Assembly (NCBI GenBank): GCA_032173965.1
Contig: CM063294.1
Location: 11,522,452-11,586,451, forward strand
Reading direction: 5' to 3'
Source: Sitta carolinensis
Lineage: Eukaryota > Chordata > Aves > Passeriformes > Sittidae
Length of the DNA: 64,000 bases
Shown here: positions 1 through 14,910 of the stretch, one piece after another
Position numbering within the stretch: position 1 is the first letter of the stretch
How the letters are laid out: each line of letters starts with the position of its first letter
Position numbers and translations under genes: made by a program
Notes under the pieces: model-generated
Told to the model about the DNA's origin: nothing
Seen by the model: only the letters and a program-made list of their open reading frames with translations
Databases searched by the model: none

Positions 1-3000
1 TCTGACACATGAAAGCAAGAGAGAGGACACACAATCATCACCTCAGAGTGCTGCTTTAGTGCAACCACCTTCTGCATCAGCTGCACACTGCCCTGATGGG
101 CCAGGACACAGCTCCCACCTTGGAGCTGGGTGGGAGCCTTGGGAGCAAAGATTCCACCCCACAGACTTGAAACATCCCCCTTGCTGACCCCACAATGAAA
201 ACACTCAGGCAACTCCACTGACACAGATTAAGAGTTCTGTCAAGCACTGTGTCAGATCCATGGGATGCCAGCTTCCAGTACACAGCCCATCAGCTTTCCT
301 CGAGTTAGTGCCAAGTGTTTGCCCATTGCAGCCCACTCTGTCTGCTGGGTTTGGGATTAGGATGCTGCCTCAGGAGCAGATGAAGAAATGGATGTTTCTA
401 AATCCCTCTGGAAAGCTGTTCTGCAGTATGTTTGCTAAAGAGCCTGTTTGATGCTTCCACTGCTCTGGCTGCAATCACAGAAACCTTACCCACTCACCAT
501 GGATCGCCCAAGTCGTTCTGCAGACCAGTATGGAGGAAATTTTCAAAACAAACTGAAGCCAAGACTACTCTGAACCACAAAGGGCACTTAAAACTCAAGG
601 AGCTTCAAGAAACTAGATGATATCTTAGTGACTGCTGTCTCTCCCCCCTGCTTTTTCAAGTATTTCTAAATCTTAAGATCTTTTTGGAGGAGGTTCACCG
701 TTACACAAAGAGTTCAGCCTCATTAGGTACTAAGCAGAATTGCCAAAGTCAACATTAAATGCATAAACCCAGACATGCAATTAAAATCTTGGATTACATT
801 CCATTAAATGTTAAGAGTACACTATAGCAAATCAGTTTTCAGGGTCCTGTCTGCCGACCAGGCTCCTCTTTTGAGGAGCTGCTGAGAGGTTTTAGAGGCT
901 TTAGAAGCTTTTCACCCTGTGATTTCAAACAAGATCCAGGTGTATGATCTGATCTTGTTATTTAAATCCTGACCCTTCTTGCTGACTGCACCCAGCACAG
1001 AACCAGAGCAGGCTGCACACACACTGGATGATGTGTTACATGCTGCTCTTGCTTAGGAAGCCAGAACAGAATCCTAACAGCAAAATCTAGCAGCACAAGC
1101 ACAAGCCCAAACTCATTCATGTTAAGCTGACAAAGTTCCTAAGCAGGATGGAAGGAAATTTCCTTTGGTATTCTCTTCCACCTCCTGAGCAGAGATCACT
1201 GCAGATGATGAACAAGTCCACAGTAACATCACAACACTCCACCAAGAGCCACAGCTTTCAACACCACCAGCAGAAGAGGAAAAACCCCAAACTGTGTCTA
1301 CAGACACAGACAGACACAATGTGAATCCATTACAAATGGATCCAACTTCAGGAGCCTGAAAACACCCTGTCTTTGTGAAGCTGTGACTCCCAAATGAGGT
1401 AAGCTGGTGCTCCTCTTAAACGTTTAGATCTTTAACAGTTGTAAGGAAACAAAAGATTAACTCTAATCAGGGTTTCAGAGTCAGTTCCTTTCACAGCTCT
1501 AACAAACTGAGGAGGAAACTGGATCCATGAATCTCACGCCTGAGCCAGCAGATTCAAGTATGAAGCAATTACAGAACTGACACCACACATCAGACTGAAA
1601 ACACCAAGCTCTTTAAACACTGGATTCAGTCACCAGATGTCCCTTTCAGAAATCCATGCTGTACTGGTGACACAGTACAAAATCTAATTATTGCACTGCT
1701 GAGAAGCTCCTTTTTGTGGTACAAGTACCAGCAAACAACCCAATTTTGAAGATATTTTCTACAGAGCAACTTTAGGAGAAGGAAAATAAATATATACTTT
1801 CAGTTTGAGTTACTTTATGGGAAGCAGTCTGCCTTTGGGTGTTTTACTTTCTCTTTGCAGACTTCTAACTAGGCCTCCTGTGTGCTATAGAAATACAAAT
1901 CAAATCTCATGAAGCCTTCACTTTTCCCTAAAGGGCCCAGATAATTTAATTCTGTTTCTTCAATTATGTTAAGAGTTATTCAAAATCAAGAACTTTACAA
2001 GGTAGCCAAAACCAGACCTAAAATACCTTTTAAAACACATAAATATGAGGGAAAACTCTGCAAAAAAAAAAAAAAAAAAAGTCTATCAGGTAAATCACAA
2101 GTGTAGTGAGCTCAAGACAGTTATTTTACAACTTGCATTTAATTGAATATTACTTGGCTTCTTGCATTATATCTTTAAATATTAATAGACAAGTGTCTAC
2201 TTTCCAGCAGCAGTCTAATTTTGACAGCAGCTTGGTAATTCTACGTAGAAGGCTAATCTATCTTTTTTGTAGTTTTCTTTAATTTCTTCTGACTTCCCCT
2301 AATACAAGTTGTATTGAGCTGCTCTGACAAAAATACTTCAGAGGGGAAAACAAACAGTTTTCATAAACAAATACTGGCAAAGTTCAAGTACAGCCATCAA
2401 TTGTGATAAAGGGAATAGGGCATTTTCATTTTGTTCCCATTTATGTTGAACAGCAAAAATTCTGGAGCACTCTAACGTGAGTGACAAGATATGAAAAACA
2501 GGGTGAGGCAGCAGAACATTTTTACAGCACTTGACTGATGACTAACCTATGATGTCAAGGGCTAAATATACAAGAAACTTGAAAATCACAAGGCTGTGCT
2601 TTTTGCAGCTCAACTTCCAGCTTTGTGTTTCCCACAGGGGGTTCTGTGTCCTCCAGGGAGGTCTGTGGGCACTCTCAGGACCACATTAATACAACTGGGT
2701 GTGACAGGCTTGTCAGCTGATTTCTCCAGGTCTTGGTGCATGGCTTATGTCCAGTGATGCCTCTCTATTGCACATGAAGCACTTGTACCTGTTTGCATGC
2801 TTTGGTGCCTCCAGAGAACACAGATATTTGTTATTTTGTATGGTCAAAGCAGGGAGGAAAAGTCAACTGAGGGCTGCAGCTCCCGAGGAAAAGCTGTCAG
2901 TGATCTTTGAGAAGGTAGCAGGGCTCCATCCTCCTCCTCTTCACCCCAGGACTTTGAACACAAGGACCCAGAGTCCCACATGGCTACTGCAGAACCTGGG

Positions 3001-6000
3001 GCTGAGAGCTGTGACCCCAGCATCCTTCACAAGGTGGTGGGTGCCCAGGATGGCTCTGGGGGGGACAAGGAGATGACAAATGCCACCCTGAACCCAAACA
3101 TGAGCACACACCTCATGGGCTTGACTGGCAGGAATCCTGGACCCAGGATGTGAGGGCTGGAGAGGCTCTGCTGGTTTTCTGAGGACCATTTTCTGCCTCA
3201 GCCCTTAAATCCACAAAAAAGGCTGGGTACCAAAGTCTCTCACTTCCTGATTTTTCAGCTCACCCCAAGCATAGAAATACCTGCATTATTTAACACCTGC
3301 ATAATACAAACAGGGATCGATTGAAAGGGAAAACAGTTTTCTACATGAAGAAGAAATTAAGGGGAACACAAAGACAGCAGTCATCCTCTCAGTTAAACCT
3401 CAATGATTTGGAAGACAGCATGCCAGCTACATACAGATATCCCTAAAAATAACTATTTTCCATTCCTACCCTAAACTCAACCTATAAACTGCTGTATTTC
3501 TCATGTTCTGTCCATTCAGCTTTTTCTTCACACAACCATATTTCTTCCACTTCATCCTGCAGCACTGGTCCCACTAATCACTGACATATGCTCCAGCACA
3601 GAGTATTTCCTCTGGCATGCTCTAAAAAGGAGCACTGTCACCAGAGCAATATAAGTGCTGGCAAATATGGTCTGTCAGGTTTTGTTTTCAAAGACTATAA
3701 AAATAGACTTCACTGCATTAGGCTTGAGAACTCATACCCTCTAGAAATAATTTCTAAAACAAGTTTTCCCTTGACTTGTTATTGTTTTCAAGTATCCAGA
3801 GAGAAAATCTGTTCTTTTCTATTTAATTTCACATTTTCAGGTTAAGCCAATATTTGGGTTCTTCTACACAACTGACAATTCCCAGCTAATTTATCAGCAA
3901 TGCCAGTGCTCTCTGCTCACATATTCATGACAATTCACAGCTTCTCAGATGAATTTCTACCAGGAGCAGTCTCTTATTATAAAAATATCAGCACTTGAAA
4001 AGCCACAAGCCATCAGTTGTTTCCACAGCTTAGCCTTTCACCCAGGGTGACCAGTATTAGTTTATGCTGGTAACAGCTCTGGCCAAGATGCACAGAAAGG
4101 GATGTTGGCACAGACTGAGGTTCAAGACACTTTCCTGTTAGTTTGCAATTGCTTTGCCAAGGACTCTTTGTCTGTAATCAGCAGGCCCAAGTTCCTATTT
4201 GCAGGAAATATGACAGTACAATGAATGAAAACTTGTTATCTTCTATATACAGATTCTCTGCAGCAGTCAAAAAATCAAGGACAATACAAGTAGGACCTTC
4301 ACACATTGCAGATAAGACTCTTCCCATCTTCCACATCCCCATTAGCAGAGCATTCAATTCACATTTAAAGATCAGAAACAATCTGGGGCACAATGGGTCA
4401 AGAAGCACATTTCCAAAAATCAGTTGCAACAGCAACAATGATAACCTAGACAGTTCTCTGGTCCAGGTTCAATTCTGCCAGTTTCTACATCAAAATCCCA
4501 GGGCTTCCACTACTCTGCAGATATTTTTGCAGTTTACTTCCACGCCCTCAGTACCAAGTAAGCAAAATAATCTTGAGAAATCTCACTCCAAACACTTTAA
4601 CTGTACCAATATAACTTCTTCACTACTGCAAATAAGACCTGTGAGCAGATGCTGGTTTTCTGAAGGGAATTTTTTTTTTCTAGGCTAAATTAGTACCTCG
4701 AATCAGTTTCCAAAACAGCCACGCACGTAGAAAAACAAGGCAGCATGCAGCAGCAAGATACCCATAGGAGTTTTAAATATTTCTGACACAGTAAGCCACA
4801 GCCTGAGAATCAAAGGGAAGTGGCAGCCCAGAGAGTGTTTGGTGGATCAGCAAAACAAACGAGTGGAAAAAAAGTTACTCCTTCTTATTTGGCTATCACA
4901 CACAAAACACTGGCAACAGGCCACCTGGGAGATAAACCACAGGGTTCACTTCTTTTTGAGATCCTGAATAAGCCTGCTACACAGTGGCTAACATGGACTG
5001 ACAGGCCAAATTTAAGTGAGCGTGTGTAATGTTACAGAAAATTACTTCCTTGCCCAATGAAAGCCTTGTACAACATCATTATGTCTGTATTTATCTAGTT
5101 TTTGGGGTTCCGATTTTCTTCAGTGATGGAATATATTTTGCTTGTATTTATTTGAGCTGAAATTACAGTCTCTAAAGAGAGCCACTTCCAAGGAAGCAGA
5201 GTTAAGATTAAAGTCAGTCTGAGCAGAAGGGAAGGAGCTGCTTACTCTTTTAAAAGTATTATAAAACCCCCCAGAAAACTAACCAAAAAAAAAAAATCTT
5301 ATGGGATGCCAGTCCTGGTTGTGGTTATTTTTATACCATACCCTAGATCAAAGTCAGTAAGACTCTTATTTTTCAAAGGAACATCATACTCCAAGACATC
5401 TTTGAAAACTTTAGTCTAAGTGTTAAGAACACTCAAAGTCTGTTTCACCTGTTTTATTTATTAAGAAACAGCTCATGCTTACTAGTCCCTGTGAACATTT
5501 CTTCTTTGGACTTTATCTGAAGGCTGGGAAACGTTGGGGAAGCTCAAGAAAGACAAAATCCCAGTTCTTTGACACATTGGAGAAAAATTGTTCCCTTGCT
5601 AGTGTGCTCAACTAAGTAAAAGTAACCCCCCAAATTAATCTGAACACAAGTAAAGGCAACTTATAAAAAACAAGCCAATGTGATCTTCCACAGAGAAAAA
5701 AACAAGAGTGGCTATTGGGGGGGTTTAAGCATTAGCTCATCTAAATAATCATAAGCAGACAAAGAACAAAATGACTTTCCTTTGAGAAGTCGCCTTAGCT
5801 TGCACACATAGCTGCAAGCAAAGGATTTCAGGCTTTAGGGATCAAGCAGAGCAGAACTTTTCATTTTTTTGTAAAAAAACCCAGTTGTTCAGCTTGCTTC
5901 AGGGGCTGAAGCTGCTCTGTGTGGAGCAGGGACAGCTGACAGTGTTTACAGATAAGATCTGGTAAAGTCCCAAAACATGACAAAACCTTGACTAACAAAG

Positions 6001-9000
6001 ACAAAACACCAATCTAATCAGATTTTTTGAATTTTTTGTTCAAACAAGAACATTTCATGCATCCAGAAAATTAAAATTTTTGCAGGAGACAGACTGATTT
6101 ACTGTTATTCTATTCATCTTTTATTTTTAATGACCAAATAGCTCTACAGCAGGAACACAGGCTTTATTTCCAGGCATCCAAGTTTAAGACACAAGTTCTT
6201 TTTGCTTGAAATTTAACCCCTTTGCTGGTCATTGTTCCAGCAAGCAGCTGCATTTTCTGTGTATTTAAAAAAATATCCTGACTTGCCTTTTGGAAATTTC
6301 ACTTCAGCAGTCGCCTTGTGATCTGCAAACACAGAATAGGACAAGTTCTCTCTTTAAAAGCTACATCAGGGAAAGGTGTCAGGTCACTGCTAGATCAGCT
6401 ACACATGGCACACACATGAGAAAGACACATTAGTGGGGAGGGGAGATGCTTTGATCAGAAATTCATTACCTCTGGGCAGAAGCAATTCACAGCCTAACAG
6501 GGAAGGATGTCAGCACTCACTGTTTTGAAAGACTGCTTTCAGAAGTTGCTTTCTGCTACTTGCACTAATTACAAAGGAAAAAAGTATTAAAGCTGAAAAA
6601 TTAATAAGAAGTTGAGACTGGAAGACACAGTCCTCTTATTTGGGGACATTAGGAGTGAGCTTCTCCACCAAGCTGGACAGCACAACACAGCCAGGCCTTC
6701 GTAGACTCCATCCTCCTTCCCTTCCTTTGCTGTCTATTTCTGGCAAGGAAAGAATCAAAATATCCACATGAGTTACACGAGTTTACTTAAAACAGGCTTT
6801 CCATTTTAAACCCTCACGTTCTCTGAATGTACCCGTGAGGGACACGGTTTGCAGTAGCCGGCAGCCTGTGCTTCCAGAAAATGACAGGCAGACTAAATAA
6901 AACCCTTTTATTCTACAGAAGACATGCCATTAATGGTCACCAGATAACTTAGCAAAGTGTGATGGCATGAAGCAGCATCAGAGGAAATTCTGTGAGTGGG
7001 ACAGGAGACACTTTGGTTGTAATAAAATCAACAACTTTTCTACTGAAGCAAGTTTCTCCCTTGGATATTGGTCACGCCAGAGCACTGCTGACACTCCATT
7101 CTGTGGTTTAAAAGCCTTAATTATAGATATATGCTCTAGGGAGCTCTCTTATAACCTAGAGCTAAGATTAGAGAAAATGGAGGAATTGCAGAAGGGCAGA
7201 GAAGGAACGCAATTATTCAGAAATAAAAGCAAACTTAAGGACAGAAAAACGGTAGACGTCCCTTCTCTGAAGCTGCAAGTTTAAGCTTTATCAAGTTTAT
7301 CCAAGGAACAATAAGGAGACATGTCAAACAACCCATTTCTTGTATTTTAGGGGGTGCAGAGCTGCCAGGAGATCTCAGGCACAGTAGAAGTTACTCTCCT
7401 ACCCAGGCATTTGAAAAGGAGGGCTGCCTGGCAACTCTTTGTGCTCGTATTGATTTACTGATCTGTAGCTTTCTCCAATCGTTTGCCAGACCCTGTAAAT
7501 CTAACAAAAGAGGCAGAGTCTGACAAGTCAGCCATAATTTGATATCCACTACTACTTATATTCTTAACAAAGCTGTGTAGATAAACACTCCATTCCTTGT
7601 TGCCTATCCATCACCCATGCAGGATAACACAAACGCAGGAAATACCACCACAGGTGTTGGTTACACTGATAAAAAAGATACCATTGCCTCCGAGAGGCCA
7701 GGCTTCATGTGGAATAAAGCAGGACCAGTAGCACTTACTGGCTCCCTGAGCTGTAAGAAGTCATGACCTGGAGGGAAAACCACAAGCAGACTCTTCAAGA
7801 GATACCAAGGAATATCAAAGTTTTTCCACCACTACCAAGACAAAAGGCAGTCTGAAAGCAGAATATGAACTTTAAAATTAGAAAATGGGGGCTATTATCC
7901 CTGGATTTGGAAATTAAGCATCACACGGTTATACTCTTGAAAGTGACTCAGGCACCAGAATTTATTCAGGAGTCTGTGAAACATGATAAACAGATTCACA
8001 CTATCCCTGAACTGCTAAAAATCCCCACCGACAGCTTTTGGTTCTGCAAACAATCTGGGGCCTGAAGGCAAGATAGAATGTCATTTATACAACTCCCTAG
8101 AAGCAGAGGAATCCCAGGCCACGCTGTATCTAGAAGGAATATGCAAGTGGCCAAACTGCACTAGGAATGACCAAAATCTTTCTGTCTAGGGACAGGAGAG
8201 CAGGTTAAGACAAAGTGCAAATGTCAGGCAGAAAGGCTATTCCTGATTTGATTTCAGAATAGGAACAGAGTGCAAATTAAATTAACAGAAAGTAACTATT
8301 CCCAATCTAGCTCAGTCTGATTGAAGCAACATTTAAACAATATTTAAATGAGTGACTATTAAAATAATCATTAATGTCTGCTTGCCATCACAACAGAGTT
8401 TTTAATTCATTCAGCCTTTCCAGTTTGTTTGGCTTTTTTCCTAGACAAGGTGATCCAGAAAAAAAAAAATCTACAAATACACTCAGGTCACTTGACCTGA
8501 GGGGACCTATTACTAATAAAAAATTTCATATGCACAAAGTCTCTGCAACCACCTCTCTCTCTGAGAGTACACAGAATTCATGCTACTACTGAACAGAAGC
8601 ACAGTTCACTCCGGTTACTCCAGAGTTAACAGGATGGGAGCATGAAGCAGGCTGGACACTGGGAGAGTGTCCTCTGAGGGCAAACATCACAGCAGCTTCG
8701 TTCACACTGTGCTGAAGCACCAGGGAACTCAGCACACTGCACTCCAGTCAAGGTGCACCCCATAAAACCCTTCCACTGACAGCTCCACTAAACCCATCAC
8801 AACTCCCAGGCTGAAGTGGCTGCTTCATGGGGAATCAAAACAAATTCCTGCAGCACCATTTCCCTTCTCCTGATGTTTCCAGCACAGAGCAGAATCCCAG
8901 CTCCCAATGCACCCCGCCAGCTGTGCTCTTCCCAGAAGGAAGCTGAAGGCTGCCTGCTTTCACCTGGCACAGGAGAAGGCTGCAAACAAACAGGAGCAGC

Positions 9001-12000
9001 AGGCGGATTTGTTTCAACACCTGGACACAATTTCCTCAAAGTTAGACAGGGTCTGTTCCTACACAATGTAAGCAAGGTTGCAGCTGGCTTCACAAGGAAG
9101 CAAATACAGAGTGACAGGAAGGTAAAACTGCAGTTCTTTATCTTTTTCTAGTGACACCTGTACCTGCATTCAAACAGGGAGTGGAAGGTGGCACTGTATA
9201 ACAAAGTCTGATTGATAACATTTTTCTGCCTAATTTCACCAACCTCCTCACTGGTAATAGGCAACTTCCTGTTAGTTTTTCAGTCCTCTTTAGTCAAATA
9301 TCTGGCAATGATCTGCTAGGAAATTTATAACTGTGGTTGCTCTTAAATCAGTTGTCTCTTGCAATTTGATTCATATTCTTCCAGGAAAAACACACAGCTC
9401 TGGAGATCACCACATGATTATGGTTTCCATCAGTGACCTAAAGCAAAGTCCAGATGCCACGAGGCAAAAAGTTTTGCAGTAGAAATCTTCCTTCCATGAA
9501 GAAAGGTCACCATTGCAGCAATTAAGTGCATAAGAAGCATGTTTGAACAGTGAAACAGAGCCACTTTTTCAATAACAGAAGGACCTGCTAGATAATGAAG
9601 AACAGGAAGTGAAATAAGCCTTTTATTTTTACACAGCATAGGAGACCTACAACACAGTCCATTTGTTCATTCAGCTCTGTGCTGCCATTACAACGAAGAT
9701 CACCACAATGAGACCTTGAGTGAAGGACGCTGAAAGCTCCAGTTTCTTTACAAACACATTTTCAAATTTTCCTTTGCACTTTACAGCTGTGAGATGGTTT
9801 AGACACTTCACTTCAGCTCCCTTTGCCAATCATGAGTGCAGGGCACGCCTACCCAGCTCAGGAAACCCTGCTTGTTGAACAAGTGCACTCACTGAAGTGA
9901 TAAACTTCAGAGTAGCCCCACATTCAGTCACTCTTTAATTAAAACAGGCTCCTTCAGCTGTAGCATTTGCACTCCACTCCTTAGATGCCAGCTGTTTTAC
10001 ACTATACTTACAAAAACAAGCTTTTTGAAGTTTCCCTCACATCAGCTGATGAGTGCCTGGCAAACACAGCTGCCAACACAGCAGTGCCCAAGAGATCTGC
10101 GAGGAGGCCCCAGACAGGAGCAGCAGCAAGGTCTAGGACACGACCAGTCTACCTGCCAGAGGAATCTGCCTGAGAAGCACAGCAAGCTGGCTGTCCAATT
10201 TCCTCCTGGCTGGCAGAGAGCAGAAAAAGTTTTCCTCTCATTTTTCCCAAGTCCTTCTTTTCCCTCCTCCCCAGCCCTGAGCCTGTCATTTAACAAACAC
10301 CCTCTTCCTCATTAGCTTTTGCCAAGCACACCATGATGCTGACAAACCTTGACAACCTCACAGCTGCCCCCAGGTCGGCAGAGCAGAGCCCATCCTGTTC
10401 CTCAGCAGAGGAGGATGGGAGCAGCAGCAGCCTGGAAGGCAGAGCAGCACTCACATCATCACCAGTGTGATCACCACAGCTGCATTCTCAGCCGTGCTGC
10501 CTGGAAACTTTAGGCTCAATGGCACTAAAGCCGAAGTTTATCACCCCAAACATTCCAACAGCAGCATCCTCCCAAGGCATTTTTCACTCCCAAGTTCGCA
10601 GTTGGTTTCTCCTTGCCAGGGAAGCAGCAGGAGGGTGTACCCCACATCGCTCCAGCCGGCCGGCAGCAGAGGGCACCACACAATCACCGATGTGATTTAT
10701 ACACTTCCATCATGCTCCCAGTTAATTTATAGAGCACAAATTACTGCCACAACAAGCTACAGGGCGACTCCATAAAGCATTCATCATATCAGAGGAAAAC
10801 GCACTGCCACGAAAGGCAGCTAATTTGCTACAGTGCTTTTAGCCAGCAATTCAAAGAAAAACCTTCAAGCTTAGTATCTCTCCGAGCTCAAATGCCACAT
10901 TCCCAGAAAAGCAGGTTTCACACAGAGTGCAGCTCTCCAGCCTGCACACAGAAGGGGAGAGCAGTAGCTCTGCAGAGCCACAGAAATACTTGCATTAGCC
11001 CAAGCATAAACCACCAGCCCACAGCCTAACTCATCCAGGGTTTACACACTGCAAAGCTACAGCCACATCAATTAAACATTTCGGCTGAGGATGCTCACCA
11101 GCCTCTGAGGCAGACAGCAGAGATCCAAGAGACAAAAGGAATAGCTGCATTCCTTTTGCTTCTTCCTACCCCCACACCCACAGATCGTATGTTTTTACTT
11201 ATTGAATAGTTGATAAAAAAAGAAAAAGATGAATCTACAGAAAAGTCACTCTGCATTCCGTGAGCACACCAGACACACGGAGAGGTGAGCAAACAGCACA
11301 GTCACGAAGTCAGAGCAGCTTCTAAGCTGTCAGCAGCAGCACTTCAGTACCACGATGCCACCATCCCCATTTAAAGGCAGACCTGTTACACACCCCAGGA
11401 AAAAATGGACTTCCCAGATCATCTCCTCTGCCGAGCCACTGTACAGAGGCCACTTCTGAGCACACGGCAGTTAAGTGAGGACTAACTCAAAGCTTCAGCT
11501 TTTCTAAGGAGATCTGCAGCACGACCTTGAGGCCAAGACCTTGATGACTTCTCTCCATCTCCCCTCTGTGCAGTGAGAAGCACCCACAGAGCTGCAAAAG
11601 AACAAACCCATAGGCAGAAGGAAAGAGCAGAAACCTCACCCTCCTTATTAAAGTCAGATACTATTTTCAGCCACCATAATGTTTCCCCTGAACATGTAAA
11701 TACAGAAGCAATTAGCTGCCTAGGCACTTCCGCATAAACCGTTTAGAATAATCTTTCCTAGAATATATTTACATCGTTTCTAATGTCTTAATTTTCTGAC
11801 ACATTTGTTTCAGGCACTAGAAAGATAAAATAAAGCCAAATCACCTATAGTGATACATATTGCCATGTTACTGAAGATAACATGCAGCACAGACAACAAA
11901 AACTCCTGGGTGGTTTCAAACTTCAAAATTTTAACGTCATGTCAAGGTTCTAGAATTGTTTTATAGCTTTAATTCAGCTGTTTCTTAAAACCTTCCCCCC

Positions 12001-14516
12001 CTTCTGCTGTTACTCTGAGGGGTAAAACTACTGACTGAAACAGCAGACACCATTTAAAGAGAAAGAATGAGCCTGGACAGAGATTTCATTGAAAAGCTCA
12101 ATTCTGAAGTACATAGGAAATATCCTCAATTCAAAGATTAGCCTGCACAAAAAGGCAAATTAAAGCCAGAAACAGAAGAAAATCTTTTCTGACTGCTCTA
12201 AATATATTTTTTCATTATATTCTCTCCTATCATCTGGAGTTTTTGTACTAAGAAGTCAGCTCTTTCGAATGGCTTCAGGAACAAGCAGACAAACAGCATA
12301 TTCATTTACAAGCTGGAAGTTGATTATCAAGTACAAAACCCATGAATGCTTGTTGGGACCAAGGAAGGGAGGCTGGAACCATTGATTGTGAGGATGCCCA
12401 AAAAACTCTCTGCAGTCAGCTGGCAGATACCTCTATGACAACAGTAAAACAAACCCACACAACTAAACAGAAAAGCAAAATCACATTTGAGTTGTTTTTA
12501 TTCTGCTTCATCTGAAATTATTTTTACCAAGACAGCCTGTTGTCCTTTAGGCTATGTTTTCCCTTGCTCAATGTAACTGGAGCTATCATTGCAGGGCCAA
12601 ATCACTCAAAAAATAAGCACATGACACAAATATATCCTCACTCACAGACTCCCTGCAGCCCATAACTCCACGTTAATTAGACTGGAAGATGAAGCCTTCA
12701 GCCCAAAACCCAGCAACTGTGATTTACACAAGTGTAGAGAGGTTTTATTGTGAATTTTCCTGGGAGCTGCACAGGCCTTTCCTGCCCAGCTCCACACACC
12801 ATCAAAACAAAAGCAGATCTCAAATCACTGACAGCTGCCATACTTTACAGAGACATAAAGAAAAATGGAGCAGGCATTGTGTACACCACGGGCAGCTCAG
12901 GATACCTGAGCACTGAGAACACTGCAAGGACACAGGAATCACCAGAGGTACTGCCTGGCTTACACCTGCCCAAAGCCTACAGTACAAGGATAATTTTCGA
13001 AGACCAAAACTGTAAAAGCCAACTTGTCACTTTGAAGCATCCTAAAAATAATCACTAACATTCTCCTCATTACCTCTGGTGGGCACATGATTTTTACAAA
13101 GGTCTTCATTTCACCCTAACACCACGCCACAAGAAGCAATGAAGCAGGGTTTGATTTTTATCCGTCATGCAAAATAGATTCCCTGCATCCCACTGAAATA
13201 CAAGCATAAGGCAGTAACATCAGTACTCCAAGCATGTAATGATCACTGTGTGATCACGTCAAAGGGAATTCTGTGCAGATTTGAGGATCTGCTACCAATT
13301 TATGTTTTGTGACAGGCAACAGCTGATCCCTTTCCCCAGCAGCATGGGACACAAGCATGGTTACAACCAGACTTACACTAAAAAGCTTGCATTCGAATAA
13401 GCATTTCTTGGAGAAAGGAAGAGCTCAGTTCCAGTTTAAGCACAGCTCTTTGAGAGCCTTCTCTCCCTCAGAGCAGAAATTGTCACAGCAGGTTTCTCCA
13501 CCTTTACGGTGCAGTTACAGCAGGAAGTCTCCAAGGAGGGAAAGATTCAGACAACTAGGAGTTTTAAGTGGTTTTGAACAAGCAGAGCCTTTTAGAGTGG
13601 CAGCTGAACTGATAGTTACACAATGACATTTCAAGCTTTCAAGACCCAATCATTCTTAATGGCACGAAGCTAAACCCAGAAGGGGACAAAGCAATTACAC
13701 AGCCAAAAGTAAGTGCAGCTAAACTGAGCTTCCAAACGTCTAATTTGGGTGATCCAGCCTTCCTGACTCACACACTACACAGACAGGTTTGGCTGTTAAA
13801 TTTACTACTACACCAGTGGGACAAGAAAGGAATGCAGCCATGTGTTACAACATCCTCAGGCCACATATCCGGCGGGCATCCTCTGCCTCTCAGGAAGAGT
13901 TATCCGCTTCTCTCTTCGCAAAGGAGCATCGCTCCACTGACATAATCCTGCAGCTCCACCTGGAACTCCCTGCTAGCCCTCGCCCTAGGCTCTGCAGGGA
14001 CGCAGAGTAACAGGTGATGTTCGCTTCCCACACCCTTCCAAGGCAGGTAAGGAGCAATGGCACGGAGGCACACCCTTGGGAAACGGAACTGCCGTTCTTT
14101 TCAGCGCTCGGATGGGACGAGCTCCTCTCCATCACTCCTTGGCGCAAGAAGCAAACACCTTGCTTTATTCCCTGACCACGCTCAGCCAAAAAAAAAAGGC
14201 GAGGAGACCCTCCCGTCCGCGCACCCGTGAATTGCTAAGAAAGTACTCGCGCTCCCCCAACGCAGGCACAGGATACATAAAACAGCTCCGGGGAGCACAG
14301 GAACCCACCTCGGCTTCCCTCCCTTGCCCCCTCCTCTTATGGGGGCGGCCGCCGCCTCTCGCCCCTCTCTGCGATGGGCAGGGGTCGCGCCCAGCCCCGC
14401 ACACGCCCCGGGCGACAGCGGCTGCCACGGGAGCCCCCGACTCTCAGCCGGCGGCTCCCACGGGAGCCCCCCCGGCACAGGCGGGGCCGCTCAGCCCCCC
14501 CAGCCCCGCCACTCAC
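1..14516 (-). other. GALNT10: GALNT10 intron 1 (5' part; continues beyond the window)
   Basis: This is the sequence downstream of the exon 1 donor on the minus strand. I looked for exon 2 of GALNT10 (the stem region leading to the catalytic domain) and for any other family motif on either strand and saw none, so the whole stretch is treated as one intron. It is AT-rich up to about 13.7 kb and becomes GC-rich towards the promoter. It has short open frames of chance length only, an A19 run at 2,062-2,080 and a few shorter A or T runs. No transposon boundary, tRNA or other gene was recognised. Regulatory elements are likely in a long first intron but cannot be placed from one sequence. Confidence 0.8.
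2062..2080. repeat. Poly(A) run, A19
   Basis: A homopolymer inside GALNT10 intron 1, with no associated element recognised. Confidence 0.9.
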
Positions 14517-14690
14517 CGGCGCCTCGCCGGCCGCTGCCCCCGCGGCGGCCGCCCCGTCCCCGCCGGCCGCGCCGCCGCCCTCCAGCTGCCGCTCGCGGTA
14601 CAGGGACCAGAGCCCCACGTTGGGCAAGAAGACGAGGGCGGCCAGCGCCAGCCCCACCGCCTGCAGCAGCCGCTTCTGCTTCCGCCGCAT
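14517..14690 (-). CDS. GALNT10: GALNT10 coding exon 1 (polypeptide N-acetylgalactosaminyltransferase 10), partial gene
   Basis: The exon encodes 58 residues beginning [20 protein letters not shown], which I recognise as the N terminus of GALNT10; the human protein starts almost identically. Members of this family (GT27) are type II Golgi membrane enzymes that move GalNAc from UDP-GalNAc to Ser/Thr, starting or extending mucin-type O-glycans; GALNT10 is known to favour already glycosylated peptides. Visible here are a basic cytosolic tail (about residues 1-8), one membrane anchor (about 9-31) and the start of an Ala/Gly-rich stem. The catalytic and ricin-type lectin domains are in later exons outside the window. 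The exon ends exactly on a codon (phase 0) at a GTGAGT donor (GT at 14,516-14,515). The start is the ATG at 14,690-14,688. Its context is weak (C at -3 and +4), and the frame stays open upstream to 14,882 without another ATG. The Ala/Gly run is somewhat longer than in human. Identification is confident. Confidence 0.93.
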
Positions 14691-14910
14691 GGGAGCGGCT
14701 GCCGGGAGCGGGCCGGGAGCGGGGAGGGCCCGAGGAGCCGGGCCGAGGAGGGAGCGCGGTCCGGCCGCCCCCGCCGCGCTCCCGCAGCCCAACTTTCGCC
14801 CGCGCTCGGCGGCGGCGCCGGGCGGCAACTCCGGCACTTCCGCTCCGCTCGCGGGGGGCGTGGCCAGCGAGGCCCCGCCCACCGCCCGGGAGGCCCCGCC
14901 CCCGCTCCCC

